Source of the DNA: an uncultured bacterium | Lineage (GTDB): Bacteria; Verrucomicrobiota; Lentisphaeria; Oligosphaerales; Oligosphaeraceae | DNA: 30,970 nucleotides | Direction: 5' to 3' | Assembly: GCA_900548225.1 (NCBI GenBank) | Contig: URJM01000019.1 | Span: 1 to 30,970, forward strand | Shown: one piece after another, positions 28,147 to 30,970 of the stretch | Numbering within the stretch: the first letter of the stretch is position 1 | Layout of the letters: the number at the start of each line of letters is the position of its first letter | Translations under genes and position numbers: made by a program | The notes under the pieces: generated by a model | The model's database searches: none | Seen by the model: the letters and a program-made list of their open reading frames with translations, nothing else | What the model was told of the DNA's origin: nothing

Positions 28147-29646
28147 ATGGCTAACATTTCAAATTTCGTCAAACGGATACGTGACATCATGCGCAATGAC
28201 GCGGGCATCAACGGCGACGCCCAGCGCATCGAGCAGATGGTGTGGCTTCTTTTCCTGAAGGTCTATGCCAGCCAGGAGAACAAGTGGCGTTTCGATGCCG
28301 AAAGCAATGGGGAGACCTACACATCCATCATTCCAGAGAACTGTGGATGGAACGCCTGGGCGCACTGCGAGAACCCGAAGGACGCCATGACGGGTGATGC
28401 CTTGCTGGATTTCGTGAACAACACCCTGTTTCCGACCTTGAAGGGACTGAATGTCACGCCCCAGACGCCCATCAAGAAGGCCATTGTCAAGGCGACCTTC
28501 GAGGATGCGAACAACTACATGAAGGACGGAGTGCTGCTTCGGCAGATCGTCAACATCATCGACGAGCTGAATCTCGACGACTATGAGGAGAGCCACGCCT
28601 TCGGCGAAATCTACGAGACGATTCTCCGCGAGTTGCAGAGCGCAGGCTCCGCCGGCGAATTCTACACGCCACGCGCCGTCACGGACTTTATGGCGCAGAT
28701 GATAAAGCCACGCATCGGCGAAAGGATGGCGGACTTCGCATGCGGCACCGGCGGCTTTCTCATCAGCTGGCTCAAAGAACTGGAAAAGCAGAAGTCCCGC
28801 CCCGAGGACGTGCCACTCTACGCGGATTCCATCTATGGCATCGAGAAGAAGCCATTCCCGTATATGCTCTGCATCACAAATATGCTTCTGCATGACGTGG
28901 ACGTGCCGCGCATCTACCACGACAACTCCCTGCTGAAGAATGTCCTGGACTACACGGAGGCAGACCGCTACGATGTGATTCTCATGAATCCCCCGTATGG
29001 CGGAAGCGAGAAGAAGGAGATCCAGAACCATTTCCCCGATGACCTTGCCAGCAGCGAGACCGCCGACCTCTTCATGGCCGTCATCATGTATCGCCTGAAA
29101 CAAAGTGGCCGCTGCGCTGTTGTCCTACCCGATGGCTTCATGTTCGGCACGGACGGGGCAAAGTACAACCTCAAGAAGAAGTTGCTGTCAGAGTTCAACC
29201 TGCACACGGTCATCCGTCTTCCCCACAGCGTCTTCGCCCCGTACACCTCCATCACCACCAATCTGCTCTTCTTCGACCATACTGGACCGACGCAGGAGAC
29301 ATGGTTCTATCGTCTGGATATGCCGGAAGGCTACAAGCACTTCTCCAAGACCAAGCCGATGAAGTCGGAGCATTTCGCCCCCGTCGTCGAATGGTGGAAT
29401 GACAGGAAGGAGCTGTCGCTGGACGGCGCGGACAAGGCCCGCAGATTCTCGGCAACAGAACTGGCGGAACGGAACTACGATATCGACCTCTGCGGCTTCC
29501 CGCACGAGGAGGAGGAGATTCTTCCGCCCGCAGACCTCATCCGCCAGTACCAGGAGAAACGCGCCATCCTCAATGCCGACATCGACCGCATTCTCGCGCA
29601 AATCACCGAAATACTCGGCATCAATCTGGAGGAGAACAAGTCTTGA
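28147..29646 (+). CDS. hsdM: type I restriction system DNA methyltransferase subunit M (HsdM)
   Basis: 499-residue adenine-N6 methyltransferase that protects host DNA and, with HsdS, recognises the target. The N-terminal helical domain (residues 1-150, VKRIRDIMRNDAGINGDAQR) is typical. Motif I, DFACGTGGF, lies near residue 196 (SAM binding), and the catalytic NPPYGG near 281. The sequence is intact and full length. In most such loci hsdS follows directly. Here a 209-base spacer and a DUF1016 nuclease gene come in between. Confidence 0.93.
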   Translation: MANISNFVKRIRDIMRNDAGINGDAQRIEQMVWLLFLKVYASQENKWRFDAESNGETYTSIIPENCGWNAWAHCENPKDAMTGDALLDFVNNTLFPTLKGLNVTPQTPIKKAIVKATFEDANNYMKDGVLLRQIVNIIDELNLDDYEESHAFGEIYETILRELQSAGSAGEFYTPRAVTDFMAQMIKPRIGERMADFACGTGGFLISWLKELEKQKSRPEDVPLYADSIYGIEKKPFPYMLCITNMLLHDVDVPRIYHDNSLLKNVLDYTEADRYDVILMNPPYGGSEKKEIQNHFPDDLASSETADLFMAVIMYRLKQSGRCAVVLPDGFMFGTDGAKYNLKKKLLSEFNLHTVIRLPHSVFAPYTSITTNLLFFDHTGPTQETWFYRLDMPEGYKHFSKTKPMKSEHFAPVVEWWNDRKELSLDGADKARRFSATELAERNYDIDLCGFPHEEEEILPPADLIRQYQEKRAILNADIDRILAQITEILGINLEENKS

Positions 29647-29855
29647 TTTTACCAAACTACGCCTGGAGAATCTGGACGAAGTGTCCAGACAATGTTTGGA
29701 CACTTCGAAAACTAGGTGGACGATTTTTGAACAGGAAGAGAATCATAAGGCATTATTTCGATGATCGTTACAGCAATCGGAATCACATCAAATCGGCGGC
29801 CACGGTTGCCGAATCTCCAGAAGTCAAAACGCCATTATATGGATAACAACTGATT
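29647..29855 (+). other. spacer between hsdM and the DUF1016 gene
   Basis: 209 bases that are clearly more AT-rich than hsdM. It holds the palindrome at 29677-29707. A 67-codon frame starting at a TTG overlapping the hsdM stop runs through it, but it includes the palindrome and has no family likeness, so I do not call it a gene. It may be residue of an insertion, or the native leader of the DUF1016 gene. Confidence 0.35.
29677..29707. repeat. palindrome copy A (GTGTCCAGAC type)
   Basis: CGAAGTGTCCAGAC and GTTTGGACACTTCG are inverted copies with one mismatch around the centre aat. The core AAGTGTCCAGAC is shared with copy B inside the DUF1016 gene at 30142-30170. Confidence 0.7.
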
Positions 29856-30887
29856 ATGGACTCGAAACCAGTCACAACAGGCATCTCTCCCTTGTTGCAG
29901 GAGATTCGAAGCATTCTCCTGCAGTCACGCCAGAATGTTGCGGCACAGGTCAACCTTCAACTGCTGAGTACCTATTGGAATATAGGCCGATGCATTGCGG
30001 ACTTTGAACAGAGGCAGAATATTCAGGCGGAGTTGGAAGCAGAGACATTCATCGCATTGTCGAAAGCGTTGACACGAGAGTTCGGACGCGGTTTTTCACG
30101 CAGTAATCTCTACAATATGAGGCGATTCTTCCTCACGCATACAAGTGTCCAGACAGTGTCTGGACACTTGAGTTGGTCGCACGAATGCGAATTGCTGAAT
30201 ATAAGTGACACTGCAAAGCGCAGTTTCTATGAAAAGGAAGCCATTCAGGCAAAATGGTCATTTCGCGAACTCAAAAGACAGATTGCTTCTTCGCTATTTG
30301 AACGTCTTCTGCTTTCCAGAGACGATGACAACAAACGACGTGTGGTCGAGTTGGCCGCCAAGGGCAATGAGATAGCAAAGCCTTCCGATATCATTCGCGA
30401 TCCATACGTGTTTGAGTTTTTGGGAATACCAGAAGAAAAGCCGATGATGGAAAACGACCTTGAAAAGGCGCTTGTCCGACAGATAGAGAAATTTCTGTTG
30501 GAACTGGGACGCGGCTTCATGTTTGTGGGTACACAGCAACGCGTAACAATCAACAATACTCATTACTATGTGGATATGGTTTTCTACAATAAAATATTGC
30601 GAGCATACGTTCTGATTGAACTGAAGACCGAAAAACTGATGCCAGAGGCAGTTGGCCAATTGAATATGTATCTCAACTACTACGCAATGGAGGTCAATGA
30701 TGCTGATGACAATCCACCAATCGGCATTATTCTCTGCACAGATAAAGACCGAATTGCCGCTGAATACGCTCTCGGTGGACTCTCAAACCAGATTTTCGCC
30801 TCGCGTTATGTTCTTTACATCCCGAATCGCGAACAGTTGATTGCCCAGGTTGAGGCGGTCTTGAACCAGGAGAGGAAAGACCAATGA
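29856..30887 (+). CDS. DUF1016 / YhcG-family PDDEXK nuclease
   Basis: 343 residues. The N-terminal DUF1016_N domain (about 1-165) has LLQEIRSILLQSRQN, LLSTYWNIGRCI, LSWSHECELL and WSFRELKRQI. The C-terminal PDDEXK nuclease domain carries Asp in YYVDMVFYN near residue 237 and the E-x-K of LIELKTEKL near 255. The family includes E. coli YhcG and is often encoded within type I restriction operons between hsdM and hsdS, as here. Its role there is uncertain, though nuclease or defence function is inferred. Base composition is more AT-rich than hsdR and hsdM, suggesting a separate origin. A 29-bp perfect palindrome lies in the coding sequence at about residues 96-105. It overlaps hsdS by four bases (ATGA). 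Confidence 0.88.
   Translation: MDSKPVTTGISPLLQEIRSILLQSRQNVAAQVNLQLLSTYWNIGRCIADFEQRQNIQAELEAETFIALSKALTREFGRGFSRSNLYNMRRFFLTHTSVQTVSGHLSWSHECELLNISDTAKRSFYEKEAIQAKWSFRELKRQIASSLFERLLLSRDDDNKRRVVELAAKGNEIAKPSDIIRDPYVFEFLGIPEEKPMMENDLEKALVRQIEKFLLELGRGFMFVGTQQRVTINNTHYYVDMVFYNKILRAYVLIELKTEKLMPEAVGQLNMYLNYYAMEVNDADDNPPIGIILCTDKDRIAAEYALGGLSNQIFASRYVLYIPNREQLIAQVEAVLNQERKDQ
30142..30170. repeat. palindrome copy B inside the DUF1016 gene
   Basis: CAAGTGTCCAGACA and TGTCTGGACACTTG are perfect 14-bp inverted copies around a single G. It encodes the segment TSVQTVSGHL just before the conserved LSWSH motif. It is closely related to copy A at 29677-29707. Confidence 0.8.
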
Positions 30888-30970
30888 CAGGACAGCAGCT
30901 GAAAAACTCCATCCTCCAAATGGCGGTCCAGGGCAAACTGGTTCTGCAAGACCCGAACGACGAACCCGCT
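30884..30970 (+). CDS. hsdS: type I restriction specificity subunit S (HsdS), N-terminal part
   Basis: The last 29 codons of the window open with MTGQQLKNSILQMAVQGKLV, the characteristic N-terminal helix of many HsdS proteins. HsdS provides the DNA target-recognition domains of the restriction-modification complex. Its ATG overlaps the DUF1016 stop (ATGA), so the genes are translationally coupled. The gene is cut by the window end, so its target domains cannot be seen. Confidence 0.85.
   Translation, partial: MTGQQLKNSILQMAVQGKLVLQDPNDEPA

Noticed and set aside
29643..29846. 67-codon gene between hsdM and DUF1016
   Set aside because: It starts at TTG overlapping the hsdM stop, crosses palindrome copy A, and has no family-like features.

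Overview
The window is about 31 kb of fairly GC-rich bacterial DNA, and its gene content points to the PVC superphylum. A Lentisphaerota or Kiritimatiellota member is my best guess, but nothing here proves it. The main pointer is a four-gene pilus/secretion locus (12938-21298, minus strand). It matches the order and architecture of the Akkermansia muciniphila Amuc_1098-1101 cluster: a secretin, an EF-hand membrane protein, a PilO-like Amuc_1100 protein and a PilM-PilN fusion. A large DUF4091/GH123-like protein and intergenic 'ccacgaatggacacgaa' repeats fit the same group.

Layout, left to right. (1) 1-3284: a strong intrinsic terminator and a composite palindromic element, then a minus-strand DUF4091 glycoside-hydrolase-like gene. 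(2) 3285-4300: a gene-poor spacer with three degenerate copies of a 25-bp repeat, a long inverted repeat and a GC-rich palindrome. (3) 4301-12753: a tightly packed plus-strand run, probably one or a few transcripts. It holds potA-potB-potC (polyamine-type ABC transporter without an adjacent potD), an unknown single-pass membrane protein, a fused tandem hotdog (FabZ-like) dehydratase, a PF06695-type membrane protein, two lipoproteins and a PfkB-family sugar kinase. A bidirectional terminator at 12881-12916 closes it. (4) 12938-21298: the pilus operon, read leftward. (5) 21538-23034: guaB (IMP dehydrogenase), minus strand, preceded by a repeat tract. (6) 23556-30970: an accessory defence-type region with a WYL regulator, a decayed DUF4143 ATPase, and a type I restriction-modification operon: hsdR, hsdM, a DUF1016/YhcG PDDEXK nuclease, and the first 29 codons of hsdS.

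Working links. The pilus proteins should assemble across the envelope. The secretin would sit in the outer membrane, the Amuc_1099- and Amuc_1100-like proteins would be inner-membrane anchored with periplasmic domains, and PilM would be cytoplasmic with a PilN-like membrane arm. All four carry Gly/Met/Ser low-complexity segments. The secretin has 18 consecutive Asp while the Amuc_1100-like protein has an Arg/Ser-rich tail. The hsd genes should form a restriction-modification complex with the YhcG-type nuclease encoded between hsdM and hsdS.

The most notable observations are: the tandem FabZ-like protein, whose two halves each keep a different one of the two catalytic residues; a likely +1 frameshift that falsely fuses two lipoprotein genes; a 29-bp perfect palindrome inside the DUF1016 gene with a second copy in the spacer before it; and paired EF-hands plus a four-Cys cluster in the Amuc_1099-like protein. 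Identifications are from motif reading only. No database search was possible.
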